Positions 9,503-19,163 of a stretch of 64,000 nucleotides of DNA are shown here, piece by piece (positions within the stretch are counted from its first letter, which is position 1; each line of letters opens with the position of its first letter). Below the pieces are notes generated by a model. It ran no database searches and had not been told where the DNA came from. It was given only the letters and a program-made list of their open reading frames with translations. The stretch covers positions 1-64,000 of the forward strand of contig JARRON010000013.1 in assembly GCA_037383845.1 (NCBI GenBank), read 5' to 3'. The position numbers and the translations under genes were made by a program. The stretch is from JARRON01 sp037383845. GTDB lineage: Bacteria; Pseudomonadota; Gammaproteobacteria; Steroidobacterales; XN24.

Positions 9503-10344
9503 CCGGGACTCCCATCCTGGCGGCGGGACACGTGAGGCCCGATGATAAACCAATCGCCCCGGGACTCGTCCGGCATGGCCGGCAACACGGGTGCAGGGAC
9601 GGGTAACAGATCCCCGTAGTCCACGTGGACGAGATAAAGGCCTTCCGGAGGTGCCGTCACGCCCCCGAGGCGCCGATCCCGGCCGGCCAGCACCTCCTCC
9701 ACCCACTCCGGCGGCCGGTCGCCGCGGCCCACCGCCGCCAGGGTCCCCGCGATGTTGCGCACCATGTGGTGCACGAAGGCGTTGGCGGTGATGTCGATGC
9801 GCAGGAAAGCCCCCTGCCGGAGCACCCGCAGGCCGAAGATGCGCCGGACGGGCGTGCGGGACTGGCATTCGGCGGCGCGGAATGCGGAGAAATCGTGTTC
9901 CCCCACCAGGCAGCGGGCGGACTGGTGCATGACCTCGGCATCCAGGGGCCGGTGCACCCACCAGGCCCGGTGCCGCGTCAGAGCGGAACGCGCATCACGG
10001 TTGTGGACAAGATAACTGTATCCCCGTACCTGGGCGGAGAACCGGGCATGAAAGGCCTCCGGCGCCTCCCGGGCCCAGCGGACGCTGATGCCCTCCGGCA
10101 GGTGGGTATTGGCGCCGAGCATCCAGGCACGGGGCGATCGAACCGCGTCGGAGTCGAAATGGGCCACCTGGCCCGTGGCATGGACGCCAGCGTCTGTGCG
10201 ACCGGCACCGACGACCTCCACCGGATGATCCGCCACCCGGCCCAGGGCAGTCTCCAGGGCGCTCTGGACGCTCGGCCCGTCTTTCTGGGCCTGCCATCCC
10301 AGAAGCCCCGTGCCGTCGTATTCCAGCCCCACCGCGATCCGCAT
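9499..10344 (-). CDS. truA: tRNA pseudouridine38-40 synthase
   Basis: TruA isomerises uridines 38-40 in the anticodon stem of many tRNAs. The 281-residue protein has the catalytic aspartate at residue 51 in [11 protein letters not shown], and the conserved N-terminal [10 protein letters not shown] motif. Its ATG overlaps the stop of the upstream membrane protein gene (TGATG), and its stop overlaps the accD start. In Pseudomonas trpF lies between truA and accD; it is absent here. Confidence 0.95.
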   Translation of the reverse strand: MRIAVGLEYDGTGLLGWQAQKDGPSVQSALETALGRVADHPVEVVGAGRTDAGVHATGQVAHFDSDAVRSPRAWMLGANTHLPEGISVRWAREAPEAFHARFSAQVRGYSYLVHNRDARSALTRHRAWWVHRPLDAEVMHQSARCLVGEHDFSAFRAAECQSRTPVRRIFGLRVLRQGAFLRIDITANAFVHHMVRNIAGTLAAVGRGDRPPEWVEEVLAGRDRRLGGVTAPPEGLYLVHVDYGDLLPVPAPVLPAMPDESRGDWFIIGPHVSRRQDGSPG

Positions 10345-11042
10345 CAGACCACGCCCAGGGCGAATATCGCCGCCAGCCCGGCGGCCAGCTGCAGCCAGTC
10401 CCGCCCCCCCGGACGCCCGGGGTCCGGCAGGGAGGCGTCACCGGGGAGGCGCCGGGCGCCGGACTCGATCCGCGACACCAGGTCCGCCGCCGCGTCGCCC
10501 CAGCCTGCCAGCCCGCGCCTGATGCGCCGCCCGCCGGCGGTCTCCGCCACCATTTCCGCCGTGGCCGGTACGGCCTCCAGGGTCAGGGCGAGACGCCGGG
10601 AGAATCGGTGAACGTCGACCCCCAGCCGCCGCAGGGGGCGGAGCAGCTGCACCAGGCCGGCCGCCATCTCGGGGGCTGGCGTCCGCAGCCTGAGCAGTTC
10701 CACCGCGGCGACGAGGACCACCAGGATCCCGGCGCGCTTCAGCGCCAGCACCACGTCGGGCCAGGCCGGCATCCAGCCGCCTGACGCCGGCTCCGGCGCG
10801 ACCAGGAGGTAGATCACCGCGATGGACAGCAGCAGCCAGCGGATGCGCCGGATGGCGGCGGCCACACGGGGCAGTACGCCGGACGCAGCGGCGGCCGCGA
10901 GCAGCACCGCCAGCACGATCAGCATTGCCGGCAGCGAATAACGAAACAGCATGGCCGCCAGCGCGACCAGGAGCAGGATGCGGAAAGCCGGATGGAGGCC
11001 CGGCCGCGAGCCTCCGGCGCCGCGGGCGACGCCGCCGGTCAC
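10344..11042 (-). CDS. EcfT/CbiQ-like membrane protein
   Basis: A 232-residue, highly hydrophobic protein with about four membrane helices in residues 20-125, followed by a C-terminal cytoplasmic part. It resembles the transmembrane (T) component of energy-coupling factor transporters: the segment R-L-R-T-P-A-P-E-M-A-A-G-L followed by a P-L-R-R-L-G-V-region with R-F-S-R-R-L-A-L-T-L is typical of the EcfT coupling region. No ATPase or substrate-binding (S) component is nearby, so the substrate and even a transport role are inferred only. It is inserted between fimV and truA with tight spacing (7 nt after fimV, TGATG into truA). Confidence 0.6.
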   Translation of the reverse strand: MTGGVARGAGGSRPGLHPAFRILLLVALAAMLFRYSLPAMLIVLAVLLAAAAASGVLPRVAAAIRRIRWLLLSIAVIYLLVAPEPASGGWMPAWPDVVLALKRAGILVVLVAAVELLRLRTPAPEMAAGLVQLLRPLRRLGVDVHRFSRRLALTLEAVPATAEMVAETAGGRRIRRGLAGWGDAAADLVSRIESGARRLPGDASLPDPGRPGGRDWLQLAAGLAAIFALGVV

Positions 11043-11049
11043 GGCCCGG

Positions 11050-13743
11050 TCATCCCAGGGTTTCGATCAGGTCCCGGGCCTCGCCCTTCTGGGTATCGTC
11101 ACCCTCGGCAAGCACTTCCTCCAGGATGCTCCTGGCTCCGTCCGGGTCGCCCATGTCGATGTAGGCCCGGGCCAGGTCCAGCTTGGTGCCCACCTCGCTC
11201 ATGGTCACCGGCGGCAGCTCCTCCGTCTCGTCGCCTGCTGCGCCGAGGGACGCCGGCTCGGCGCCGAGGCTGGGAGCCAGCTGGGTGGCGTCCTCCTCGC
11301 CGGCCTCCTCGCCCAGGTCGACGTCCACCCCCTCGGTGAGATCGTCGAGCTTCAGCGACTCGTCCAGGGGCAGCTCGGAAGTGTCGTCGACGACCCGGTC
11401 CGCCGGCTTGAGCACCTGGGTCAGGGAGGGCTCGTTGGTCTCGGTATCCTCGCCGGTCCAGGTGGCCTCTTCGTCCAGAGCCCGTTCCGCGGCAGTGCGG
11501 CCGTCATCGTCCTCCGGTGCCTCCGCAGCAGGCTCGACATCTTCCACCGGCGGGGGGATGTACTCGCCGGACTCGTCCGGAATCTCCGGAGCCTGCTCGG
11601 CGAGGTCCCGCATGGAGCGTTCGCCGGTCTCGGAAAGATCAATGTCGATCCCAAGATCCTCGATGTCCAGCTCCGCGGTCTCTTCCGCCGGCACCTGCTC
11701 CTCGGAGAGGGCCGGCTGCTCCTGGGTGTCGCCCAGGCTGCTCTCGCCCTCGGAAGCTGCGCCAACGTCGAAGTCCAGCCAATCCTCGTCGGTCGGAGCG
11801 GTCGCGGCAGGGGTCTCCTCCGCGTCGCCGAGGCTCAGGTCCACCACGCCCACATCGCTCTCGCCGGCCTCGAACAGGGGTTCACCCGGGCAGATCTGCT
11901 TGCCCATGATGACGACCTTGCTCCAGTCGGCAGCCTGCTCCTCGCCGCCCATCTCCCTGACGGCCCGGGCCTGCTCCAGGAACTCGTCCGAGTTGCCCCA
12001 GACGAAGCAGATGTCCAGCAGCTTCCGCCGCAGGTCATAACGCTCCGGGTCCCGCTGGATGGCTTTCTTTACGATGTCCGCGGCCTGGTCGTACAGGCCA
12101 TAGGCCATGTGGAAGTCGGCCTCGGCCAGGGGATCGGACTGGTCCAGGTTGACGCCGGTTTCGCCGGCGATGGTGTCCTCGAAGGGATATTCGTACTCGT
12201 CGCTGTCCGACCCGGTCTCAGGCGACGGCGTCACAGGACCGACCCGCGCCGGGCGTTCCTCCACGAGGATCTCATCCTCGTCGGCCTCCAGGGTCTTGAG
12301 CTTCTGGGTCTGGCTCAGGCTGGCGGCGGACGCCGCGGTGGCCGCTTTCGGCGTGTCCAAAGTGCCCCAGGTACCGGTCTCAGCCAGGTCGTCCTCGATG
12401 GAGGACGAACCCCGGTTGCGGGCGAAATGCAGCGCTGCGCCGGCCACCAGGACCAGGCCCAGGATGACCCAGAACCAGAGGCTGCCCAGGAACGACAGCA
12501 CGCGATCAAGGAAGGACGGCTCTGCGACCGTGGGCGCCGGTGGCGGCGGTGGCGGTTCCGCCTCCGCCTGCTCGGCAGGCTCCGGAGCCGCGGCACCTGC
12601 CTCCGGCGCCGTTTCCGCGCCGGAGGCGGCCTCTGCCGTGGTCTCCCCGGGCAGGGTCTGGACCGGCGCCTCCGCGAGGCCTGCCGGCGCCGGCTCCCCG
12701 GCCTCCAGCTCCGCCAGGCGGGCCTGGAGAGCCGCGATCTCCGCGTCCTTGACCTCCATCAGCCGCCGGGTTTCCTCCAGCTCAGTGCGGAGGGCCTGGA
12801 CCGCGGCCAGCAGCTCAGCGTCGGCGGCTGCGCCGCCCGGCGACGTGGTCGCGGCGGCCGATGGCGTGGACGGGCCGGACGCCGGTGCGGCCGGCGGGGC
12901 CGATTCTTCCGGCGGCACGAGTTCCAGGCGCGCCGCCTGCGAGGTGGTGCCGGTGCCCTGCGCTTCGCGCCAGGCGCGGGTCTGGCTGCGGAATTCGGCG
13001 GCAGCCTCCGCCCGGTTGATCGACGAGATCTCCTGCCGTGAAGGCACCCGGAGCACCGCGCCGGCCCTGAGCCGGTTGACGTTACCGTCGAAGGCGCCCG
13101 GGTTGGCGCGGTAAAGCGCCATGATGGTCTGGGTGATGGTCACCGATCCGTCGGGCCGCACCTGCTCGGCAATAGACCACAGGGTCTCATTTCGCTGGAC
13201 CGGTCCGTACTCGGGGCCCACCCGGCTGGCGACGGGGGCGGCGGGCCGGACGGGCGCCGGCGCGGGCACCGGCTCGCTGCTGGGCAGGGGCGCGGACCGA
13301 ACGGGTGCAGGCTCGCTGACCGGCGGCGCGGCAGGCTCCTCGGCGACGTAGACCGGGGGATCGAGGAGCACCGTGTATTCCCGGAGTACCCGGCCGCCGG
13401 CCCAGCGGGCTTCCAGCAGGAACGTGACGAAGGGCTCGAGGATAGGACCGTCGGAAGTGACCTCCACCACCGCTCCGCCGGGGCGGCTCCGGTCGATCCG
13501 GAAGTTCAGGTTATCCAGGAACGCCGGGCGTGCGAGCCCGTAGCGCTCGAAAGTCTCCCGCGACGCGAGTTCCACCTGTAACGAGTCAAGCTCGTCCCGG
13601 GACGCCACGCTCAGCGCGATCTCCGCGTCCAGGGGCTGATTGAGGTAGGAATCCAGGCGGATGTCGCCCAGCCCGAGTGAAAAAGCGCCGCCGGGCGCAA
13701 GCACCAGGCACAGGACGCCGAGAAGAACCATCTTTCGCGACAT
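11050..13743 (-). CDS. fimV: FimV/HubP-type polar hub protein
   Basis: FimV organises the cell pole and supports type IV pilus assembly and cAMP signalling. The 897-residue product starts M-S-R-K-M-V with a signal peptide, then the FimV N-terminal domain (L-G-D-I-R-L-D-S-Y-L-N-Q-P-L), a LysM peptidoglycan-binding domain (about 180-235, Y-G-P-V...N-E-T-L-W-S-I-A), a coiled coil, a Pro/Glu-rich stretch and one transmembrane helix (about 416-440). A very acidic cytoplasmic region with a TPR-like part follows, and the last 65 residues match the conserved FimV C-terminal tail (T-K-L-D-L-A-R-A-Y-I-D-M-G-D). ATG at 13743 is chosen because the signal peptide begins there; an earlier in-frame ATG lacks one. 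Located asd-fimV-truA as in Pseudomonas. Confidence 0.93.
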   Translation of the reverse strand: MSRKMVLLGVLCLVLAPGGAFSLGLGDIRLDSYLNQPLDAEIALSVASRDELDSLQVELASRETFERYGLARPAFLDNLNFRIDRSRPGGAVVEVTSDGPILEPFVTFLLEARWAGGRVLREYTVLLDPPVYVAEEPAAPPVSEPAPVRSAPLPSSEPVPAPAPVRPAAPVASRVGPEYGPVQRNETLWSIAEQVRPDGSVTITQTIMALYRANPGAFDGNVNRLRAGAVLRVPSRQEISSINRAEAAAEFRSQTRAWREAQGTGTTSQAARLELVPPEESAPPAAPASGPSTPSAAATTSPGGAAADAELLAAVQALRTELEETRRLMEVKDAEIAALQARLAELEAGEPAPAGLAEAPVQTLPGETTAEAASGAETAPEAGAAAPEPAEQAEAEPPPPPPAPTVAEPSFLDRVLSFLGSLWFWVILGLVLVAGAALHFARNRGSSSIEDDLAETGTWGTLDTPKAATAASAASLSQTQKLKTLEADEDEILVEERPARVGPVTPSPETGSDSDEYEYPFEDTIAGETGVNLDQSDPLAEADFHMAYGLYDQAADIVKKAIQRDPERYDLRRKLLDICFVWGNSDEFLEQARAVREMGGEEQAADWSKVVIMGKQICPGEPLFEAGESDVGVVDLSLGDAEETPAATAPTDEDWLDFDVGAASEGESSLGDTQEQPALSEEQVPAEETAELDIEDLGIDIDLSETGERSMRDLAEQAPEIPDESGEYIPPPVEDVEPAAEAPEDDDGRTAAERALDEEATWTGEDTETNEPSLTQVLKPADRVVDDTSELPLDESLKLDDLTEGVDVDLGEEAGEEDATQLAPSLGAEPASLGAAGDETEELPPVTMSEVGTKLDLARAYIDMGDPDGARSILEEVLAEGDDTQKGEARDLIETLG

Positions 13744-13810
13744 TGCCACTCCCTGAATGGGGCCCCCGGTGTCATCCGGGCGGCCCGCGGCCGCGTTGCT
13801 GACAAGTAGC

Positions 13811-13816
13811 TTTATA
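13811..13816 (-). promoter_or_regulatory. Candidate -10 element upstream of fimV
   Basis: The asd-fimV gap is A+T-rich compared with its surroundings. On the minus strand it contains TATAAA, preceded by GAT, about 67 nt before the fimV ATG. I see no good -35 at 16-18 nt, so this is a weak prediction of a separate fimV promoter. Confidence 0.3.
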
Positions 13817-13835
13817 ATCGCGGCGTAACTATAGC

Positions 13836-14867
13836 TCACAGATAGCTTTTTAAGAAAGTTTCAGCGATTTGTACACTGTTAAGGGCCGCTCCCTTGCGAA
13901 TGTTGTCCGACACGACCCAGAGATTCAGGCCCCGATCGTGGGATATGTCCTCCCGGATCCGGCCCACCCAGACCGCGTCCGAGCCCGAGCCCTCCGTCGC
14001 CGCCGTGGGATAGCCCCCGGGGCGGCGCTCGTCCATCACCTTGATGCCAGGCGCCTTCTTTAACAGTTTCCGGGCTTCCGCGGCCGTGATCCTGTCCCCA
14101 GTCTCGATGTGTACCGCCTCTGAATGCCCAAAGAATACTGGAATCCTGACGGCGGTCGCATTTACGGCGATTTCCGGGTCACTGAAAATCTTGCGCGTCT
14201 CCCACGCCATCTTCATCTCTTCCCGGGTGTAACCGTTATCCTCGAACTGGTCGATGTGGGGCAGCGCGTTGAAGGCGATCTGCTTCGGCGTCGCCATCTC
14301 TTCCAGGGGCCGGCCGTTCATCAGCAGCGCCGTCTGGCGGGCCAGGTCTTCCAGGACCCTCCGGCCCGCCCCGGACACCGACTGGTAGGTCGCCACGTTG
14401 ATGCGCCGGATGCCTACGGCATCGTAGATGGGCTTCAGTGCCACGACCATCTGGATGGTGGAACAGTTCGGGTTGGCGATGATGTTTCTTACCCGGGCGC
14501 CCGCCAGTGCGCCGGGGTTAACCTCGGGCACCACCAGGGGAACATCGTCGTCGTAGCGGAAGCAGGACGTGTTGTCGATGACCATGGCGCCGGCGGCAGC
14601 CGCCCGGGGGGCGTGCTCCCGGGACACGCTTCCGCCGGCGGAGAACAGAGCGATGTCCACCCCGGCGAAATCGAAATCCGCCAGGTCCTTCACCGTGACC
14701 TGTTGGTCGCCGAACTTCACGACGGTCCCCGCGGATCGCTCGCTGGCCAGCAGGACAATCTCGCCCACCGGGAATTCTCGGGTCTTGAGACACTCGATCA
14801 TCGCCTCGCCGACCAGGCCGGTAGCGCCGACGACGGCAACCCGAAATCCCCCTGCGCCTTCCTTCAT
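13836..14867 (-). CDS. asd: Aspartate-semialdehyde dehydrogenase
   Basis: Asd reduces L-aspartyl phosphate to the semialdehyde with NADPH, feeding lysine/diaminopimelate, threonine and methionine synthesis. The 343-residue protein has the NADP motif G-A-T-G-L-V-G (residues 14-20), the active-site cysteine at 135 in N-P-N-C-S-T, and H-S-E-A-V-H further on. ATG at 14867 has GGAGAGG directly upstream and overlaps the MFS gene stop (ATGA). The much longer open frame upstream of this ATG runs antiframe through the transporter and is not coding. Confidence 0.96.
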   Translation of the reverse strand: MKEGAGGFRVAVVGATGLVGEAMIECLKTREFPVGEIVLLASERSAGTVVKFGDQQVTVKDLADFDFAGVDIALFSAGGSVSREHAPRAAAAGAMVIDNTSCFRYDDDVPLVVPEVNPGALAGARVRNIIANPNCSTIQMVVALKPIYDAVGIRRINVATYQSVSGAGRRVLEDLARQTALLMNGRPLEEMATPKQIAFNALPHIDQFEDNGYTREEMKMAWETRKIFSDPEIAVNATAVRIPVFFGHSEAVHIETGDRITAAEARKLLKKAPGIKVMDERRPGGYPTAATEGSGSDAVWVGRIREDISHDRGLNLWVVSDNIRKGAALNSVQIAETFLKSYL

Positions 14868-16015
14868 CCTCTCTCCCCCCGCTGGATCCCCAGCCAGGCC
14901 ACCAGCGTCGCCAGCCCCGCGACGGCCGCGGCCGCCGCATAAGCGCTGGCCGGGCTCGCAAACTCCCAGACATAGCCGCTGGCCAGGCTGCCGAAGGCTC
15001 CGCCAAGGCCGAACCCGGCGGCACTGTACAGGGCCTGGCCCCGACCCTGGAGCCGTCCCCGGAAGTACCGGTGGACCATGACCACCGCGACGGCGTGAAA
15101 AAGCCCGAAACTGGCCATGTGCATGGTCTGGGCCAGCACCAGGGCCGGCGGAGAATCTGCCGCCCACGCCGTCAGCGCCCAGCGCAGACTGGTGGCAGCC
15201 AGCGCGGCGATCATCAGCGCCCGGGACCCGAAACGCTCCAGAAGCCGCGCAGTATAGAGAAACATCACGACCTCGGCAGCCACGCCCCAGGCCCAGAGCA
15301 GTCCCGCCTGGGCGGTGCTGTATCCCAGGCCCTCCAGGTAGATGGTGAAAAAGACGTAGTACGGGCCGAAAGCGGCCTGCTGCAGGAAGCACACGACGAA
15401 CAGCGACACCACCGGGACAGTGAACAACACGGCCCTGAATCGCGGCGCCTCCCCCGGCTCTTCGCTTCGGGGCGCCACCGGCGTGCGCCACACCGCCAGG
15501 GCCACGCAGGTGACGAGCACAAGGATGGCTGCCGGCACCCGCGCGACGCCAGCGCCTTCGAAGACGATCCCGCCGGCCACCACCGCGAGTATGAAGCCGA
15601 GGGAACCCCACAGCCGGACCAGGCCGTACCTGTGGGGACGCAGCCCGAGGTGGCTCAGGGTATTGGCCTCGTACTGTGGCAGAAGCCCGCTCCAGGGCAG
15701 TGCGAATGCCGCCAGAGCCGCCGCCAGGCCCGCCGGGCCCGGCTCGAGGCTGATCAGCACGGCGCCGCCAGCTGCCGCCACGGCCCCGAAGCGAAGGACG
15801 TCCCGCCGGCGGCCGCTGCGATCGGCCACCCAACCCCACAGCCCCGGCGCGATCACGCGCATGAGCATGGGAATGGCCATGAGCTGGCCGATGGTGACCG
15901 AGTCCAGTCCCCGGTGCTTCAGGTAGAAACTGAAAAACGGGACGACAACCCCGACCGCGCCGAAGTAGAAGAGGTAGAAAGCGGAAAGGGGTGCGTACGG
16001 AACGGCGGCGGGCAT
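14864..16015 (-). CDS. MFS transporter (HcaT/LacY-like)
   Basis: A 383-residue membrane protein with about 12 hydrophobic segments in two halves. It has the MFS loop 2-3 signature as G-W-V-A-D-R-S-G-R-R-R-D near residue 60. The opening (Y-L-F-Y-F-G-A-V-G-V-V-V-P-F-F) resembles the phenylpropionate permease-like/nucleoside-symporter branch. Substrate cannot be read from the sequence; the neighbours (aroC, asd) are biosynthetic and do not identify it. The ATG overlaps the aroC stop by TGATG. Confidence 0.85.
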   Translation of the reverse strand: MPAAVPYAPLSAFYLFYFGAVGVVVPFFSFYLKHRGLDSVTIGQLMAIPMLMRVIAPGLWGWVADRSGRRRDVLRFGAVAAAGGAVLISLEPGPAGLAAALAAFALPWSGLLPQYEANTLSHLGLRPHRYGLVRLWGSLGFILAVVAGGIVFEGAGVARVPAAILVLVTCVALAVWRTPVAPRSEEPGEAPRFRAVLFTVPVVSLFVVCFLQQAAFGPYYVFFTIYLEGLGYSTAQAGLLWAWGVAAEVVMFLYTARLLERFGSRALMIAALAATSLRWALTAWAADSPPALVLAQTMHMASFGLFHAVAVVMVHRYFRGRLQGRGQALYSAAGFGLGGAFGSLASGYVWEFASPASAYAAAAAVAGLATLVAWLGIQRGERG

Positions 16016-17121
16016 CACCCTTCGCCGGCGGTCCCGGGCACCTCCGGGGCCCCGGGGCTGACGTCGGCGTTCTGCGCCCGGTGCCGCAACCAGTGATCCA
16101 TCACCACCAGCGCCAGCATGGCCTCGGCGATAGGCGTGGCGCGCAGTCCCACGCAGGGATCGTGCCGCCCGGTGGTCACCACCGTGGCCGGCTGGCCATC
16201 CACGTCTACGGTCCTGCCGGGCAGGCGGAGACTCGAAGTGGGCTTGAGCGCGATGCTGACCCGCAGGGGCTGGCCCGAGCTGATGCCTCCCAGGGTCCCG
16301 CCCGCATGGTTGGAGAGGAAGCCTGCCGGTGTGATCTCGTCCCTGTGCTCGGTGCCCTTCTGGGCCACGGAGGCAAAGCCGGCGCCGATCTCCACGCCCT
16401 TCACCGCATTGATCCCCATCATGGCGTGGGCGATGTCCGCGTCCAGCTTGTCGAACACCGGCTCTCCCAGGCCCGGGGGCACGCCCGTGGCCTCCACGTC
16501 TACCCGGGCGCCGATGGAGTCCCCCTCCTTCCACAGGGCATTCATGTAGGCCTCCAGCTCGGCCACGCGGGAAGGATCGGCACAGAAGAAGGGATTGTCG
16601 TCCACTGTGTCCAGGTCCACCGGATCCAGGCGGATCGGGCCGAGCTGCGACAGCCAGCCCCGGATCTCCACGCCCAGACGTTCTGCCAGGTACTTGCGGG
16701 CGATGGCCCCGGCAGCGACCCGCATGACGGTCTCCCGGGCGCTGGAGCGTCCGCCGCCCCGGTAGTCCCGGTGGCCGTACTTGTACGCGTAGGTGTAGTC
16801 GGCATGCCCCGGACGGAACAGGTCCTTGATCTTCGAATAGTCCTTCGGCTTGGCGTCGGCATTTTTAACCAGAAGGCCGATGGGGCTGCCCGTGGTCCGG
16901 CCCTCGAAGACCCCCGACAGGATCTGGACCTGGTCCGGCTCCCGGCGCTGGCTGACGTGCCGGGAACGGCCGGTGCGCCGGCGCTCGAGGTCCCGCTGGA
17001 TATCCTCCTCGTCCAGCTCAAGACCTGGCGGGCAGCCATCCACGATACACCCGAGGGCGGGACCGTGGCTTTCGCCGAACGTGCTCACGCAGAACAGGCG
17101 GCCAAACGTATTACCTGACAT
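16015..17121 (-). CDS. aroC: Chorismate synthase
   Basis: AroC converts EPSP to chorismate, the last common step to aromatic amino acids, folate and ubiquinone, and needs reduced FMN. The 368-residue protein shows the family signatures G-E-S-H-G near the N-terminus, the G-R-S-S-A-R-E-T motif and the late [12 protein letters not shown] segment. It lies 4 nt after the prmB stop, so prmB-aroC-MFS-asd is probably a single transcript. Confidence 0.97.
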   Translation of the reverse strand: MSGNTFGRLFCVSTFGESHGPALGCIVDGCPPGLELDEEDIQRDLERRRTGRSRHVSQRREPDQVQILSGVFEGRTTGSPIGLLVKNADAKPKDYSKIKDLFRPGHADYTYAYKYGHRDYRGGGRSSARETVMRVAAGAIARKYLAERLGVEIRGWLSQLGPIRLDPVDLDTVDDNPFFCADPSRVAELEAYMNALWKEGDSIGARVDVEATGVPPGLGEPVFDKLDADIAHAMMGINAVKGVEIGAGFASVAQKGTEHRDEITPAGFLSNHAGGTLGGISSGQPLRVSIALKPTSSLRLPGRTVDVDGQPATVVTTGRHDPCVGLRATPIAEAMLALVVMDHWLRHRAQNADVSPGAPEVPGTAGEG

Positions 17122-17125
17122 CCCT

Positions 17126-18031
17126 CTAGCCTCCTCCGGGCAGCTGATCCGCCTCCAGCAGGAACACGCCGCTGCCGCCGCGGCCGAAATCCAGCCAGGT
17201 AAACGGCAGATTCGGCCAGGCCGCCTCCACCGCAGGCGCGGAAGCCCCTGTTTCCACCACCAGTATCCCGCCGGGCTTCAGGTGGGCTGCCGCTCCGTCC
17301 AGTATCCGGGAAACGACCTCAATGCCTTCGGCGCCGGATCCCAGGGCCATGGCTGGCTCGTGCGCATACTCCGGCGGAAGCTCTTCTATATCCGCGTCGC
17401 TGACGTAGGGCGGATTGCTGACGATGAGGTCGTAGCGCTGATCGCCCACCGGCTCCCACAGGTCGCCTTCCAGCAGCCGGACCCGGTCGACCACGCCGTG
17501 GCGGGCCACGTTGGCCCGGGCCACCTCGAGCGCCGCCGGCGACAGCTCCACCGCGTCCACGCGGGCCGCGGGGAATGCGAAGGCGCAGGCCACGGCAATG
17601 CACCCGGACCCGGTACACAGGTCGAGCGCCGCATCCACGGACGCCGCATCCAGCCAGGGCGAGAAGCCGTTCTCCACCAGCTCCGCAATCGGGGAACGGG
17701 GGATGATCACGCGCGGATCGACGCTGAAGGGCAGGCCGGCGAACCACGCCTCGCCGACCAGGTAGGCCGCAGGCAGGCGCTCGTCAATGCGGCGCCCGAA
17801 CAGGGCCAGTATCTCGTCCTTTTCCGGTCGGGTAAGCCTTGCGCCGTAGAATTCCGGCGGCATGTCATGGTCCAGGTGGAGGACATGCCTGACCAGCGTC
17901 AGCGCCTCGTCCACGGCGTTGTCCGTTCCGTGACCGAAATGCAGTCCTGCGGCGCTGAAACGGGTCGCACCCCAGCGCACGAAATCGGTGATGGTCTCGA
18001 GGGCCTCGGCGACGGGTTCTTTCGGGCTCAC
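17126..18031 (-). CDS. prmB: Ribosomal protein L3 glutamine N5-methyltransferase
   Basis: PrmB methylates a glutamine of ribosomal protein L3 using SAM. Of 301 residues, the N-terminal helical domain carries [11 protein letters not shown] and H-G-T-D-N, specific to PrmB rather than PrmC. The Rossmann methyltransferase domain has [10 protein letters not shown] and the catalytic N-P-P-Y (S-N-P-P-Y-V). GTG at 18031 has GGGAGAG upstream and matches the family start; the longer upstream frame overlaps the divergent SCO1 gene and lacks similarity. It stands next to aroC as in many gammaproteobacteria. Confidence 0.94.
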   Translation of the reverse strand: MSPKEPVAEALETITDFVRWGATRFSAAGLHFGHGTDNAVDEALTLVRHVLHLDHDMPPEFYGARLTRPEKDEILALFGRRIDERLPAAYLVGEAWFAGLPFSVDPRVIIPRSPIAELVENGFSPWLDAASVDAALDLCTGSGCIAVACAFAFPAARVDAVELSPAALEVARANVARHGVVDRVRLLEGDLWEPVGDQRYDLIVSNPPYVSDADIEELPPEYAHEPAMALGSGAEGIEVVSRILDGAAAHLKPGGILVVETGASAPAVEAAWPNLPFTWLDFGRGGSGVFLLEADQLPGGG

Positions 18032-18089
18032 GACGGCTCTCCCAAAGCGCGCATGATAGCCCATCGCCGACCGCGTTCCGCCTTGCCTG

Positions 18090-18098
18090 TGGGATAAT
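18090..18098 (+). promoter_or_regulatory. Extended -10 promoter for the SCO1 gene
   Basis: T-G-G followed by GATAAT forms an extended -10. The hexamer ends only 6 nt before the ATG at 18105, so transcription would begin at or next to the start codon, giving a leaderless or nearly leaderless mRNA. No clear -35 is visible, which fits an extended -10 promoter. Confidence 0.45.
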
Positions 18099-18104
18099 GA
18101 AACC

Positions 18105-18731
18105 ATGTCCGGAGTCCTTCGCTTCCTTCCCGTCATCCTCGTCGCCGCCGGGGCCGCCGCGGCCGGCGCCTGGTTCGCCGCCCGGGTGTCCGCGCCCGAA
18201 GCGCCGGAACATGCCCGCATCCTGGAGCGCCCCCGGGCCGTGCCCGCCGTCCCGATGACCGGGGCCGACGGCGAAGCGCTTGACCCCTCGCTTTTCAGGG
18301 ACCACTGGACGCTGGTGTTCTTCGGCTTCACGAACTGCCCCGACGTTTGCCCCATGACCCTGCAGACGCTCGCGGGAGCCAGTGAACGCCTCGGAGACCT
18401 CCCGGAAGCCAGACAGCCGGAGGTGGTCATGATTTCCCTTGATCCCCGGCGGGACGAACCCGAGCAACTGGGCCGTTACGTGGCATTCTTCGATGAGAGC
18501 TTCCGGGGCATCTCCGTCGCCGCAGAGGACCTGCCGGAGCTGACCCGGGCGTTCGGCGCAGCCTTCGCCTACGTGCCCGCAGGAGAGGACAGCTACACAG
18601 TGGATCACACCGCCTCCGTATTCCTGGTGGACCCGCAGGCCCGCCTGGCCGCCGTGTTCACCACGCCGCACACGGCCGAAGGCATCGCCCGCGACTATCG
18701 CCGGGTGCTGGCGGCCCGGGAGGCCGGATAA
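18105..18731 (+). CDS. SCO1/SenC/PrrC family copper chaperone
   Basis: A membrane-anchored thioredoxin-fold protein that helps assemble the CuA centre of cytochrome oxidase. Residues 7-28 form an N-terminal membrane anchor. The copper ligands are present: C78 and C82 in C-P-D-V-C-P and H168 in V-D-H-T-A-S. The 208-residue length is normal. It overlaps the PCuAC gene by one base (TAATG), so copper delivery is a two-gene unit, but no cytochrome oxidase genes are in the window. Confidence 0.93.
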   Translation: MSGVLRFLPVILVAAGAAAAGAWFAARVSAPEAPEHARILERPRAVPAVPMTGADGEALDPSLFRDHWTLVFFGFTNCPDVCPMTLQTLAGASERLGDLPEARQPEVVMISLDPRRDEPEQLGRYVAFFDESFRGISVAAEDLPELTRAFGAAFAYVPAGEDSYTVDHTASVFLVDPQARLAAVFTTPHTAEGIARDYRRVLAAREAG

Positions 18732-19159
18732 TGCGCATCGCCATGCTCGTGCTTGTCGCGGCCCTGGGACTTGCCGCCTGCGGACCGTCGGGCCCGGAAC
18801 TGGCCGTGGACGACGCCTGGGTTCGGCCCGCGCCGCCGGGCGCCCGGATGACCGCCGCCTACCTGACCATCACGAACAACGGCGCCGAGACGGCCGTTCT
18901 CACGGGCGTCTCGAGCCCCCGGTTTGGCGACGTGGAGGTCCATACCACCGAAATGACCGACGGCGTCGCCCGGATGCGCCACCAGCCGAGGGTGGAAATC
19001 CCGGCGCGCGGCCGGGTGACAATGGCCCCCGGTGGACTCCACGTGATGCTCATGCAGCCCCGAGAGGCAATGGAGGCGCAGGACTCCGTTCCCCTCGAGC
19101 TACGCTTCGAAGATGGCCGCCGCCTGACGGTGGATGCGCCGGTGCGCCAGTCCCCATAG
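18731..19159 (+). CDS. PCu(A)C copper chaperone, lipoprotein
   Basis: A periplasmic Cu(I) carrier that supplies copper to SCO or directly to cytochrome oxidase. The 142-residue product has a signal peptide ending in a lipobox (L-A-A-C, cysteine 17), so it is probably lipid-anchored. The family's metal motif is seen as H..M (E-V-H-T-T-E-M) followed about 30 residues later by H-V-M-L-M. Its start overlaps the SCO1 stop. Confidence 0.92.
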   Translation: MRIAMLVLVAALGLAACGPSGPELAVDDAWVRPAPPGARMTAAYLTITNNGAETAVLTGVSSPRFGDVEVHTTEMTDGVARMRHQPRVEIPARGRVTMAPGGLHVMLMQPREAMEAQDSVPLELRFEDGRRLTVDAPVRQSP

Positions 19160-19163
19160 GCTC

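Noticed and set aside
10951..13041. A 696-residue plus-strand open frame opposite fimV
   Set aside because: It lies antisense to a well-supported gene in G+C-rich DNA, is low-complexity (rich in G, R, L) and shows no domain or start signal. Such shadow frames are expected where third positions are mostly G or C.
14868..15839. N-terminal extension of asd to 667 residues, and of the MFS transporter to 556 residues
   Set aside because: The extensions read through neighbouring genes in the wrong frame; strong internal starts with ribosome sites (14867, 16015) give normal family lengths.
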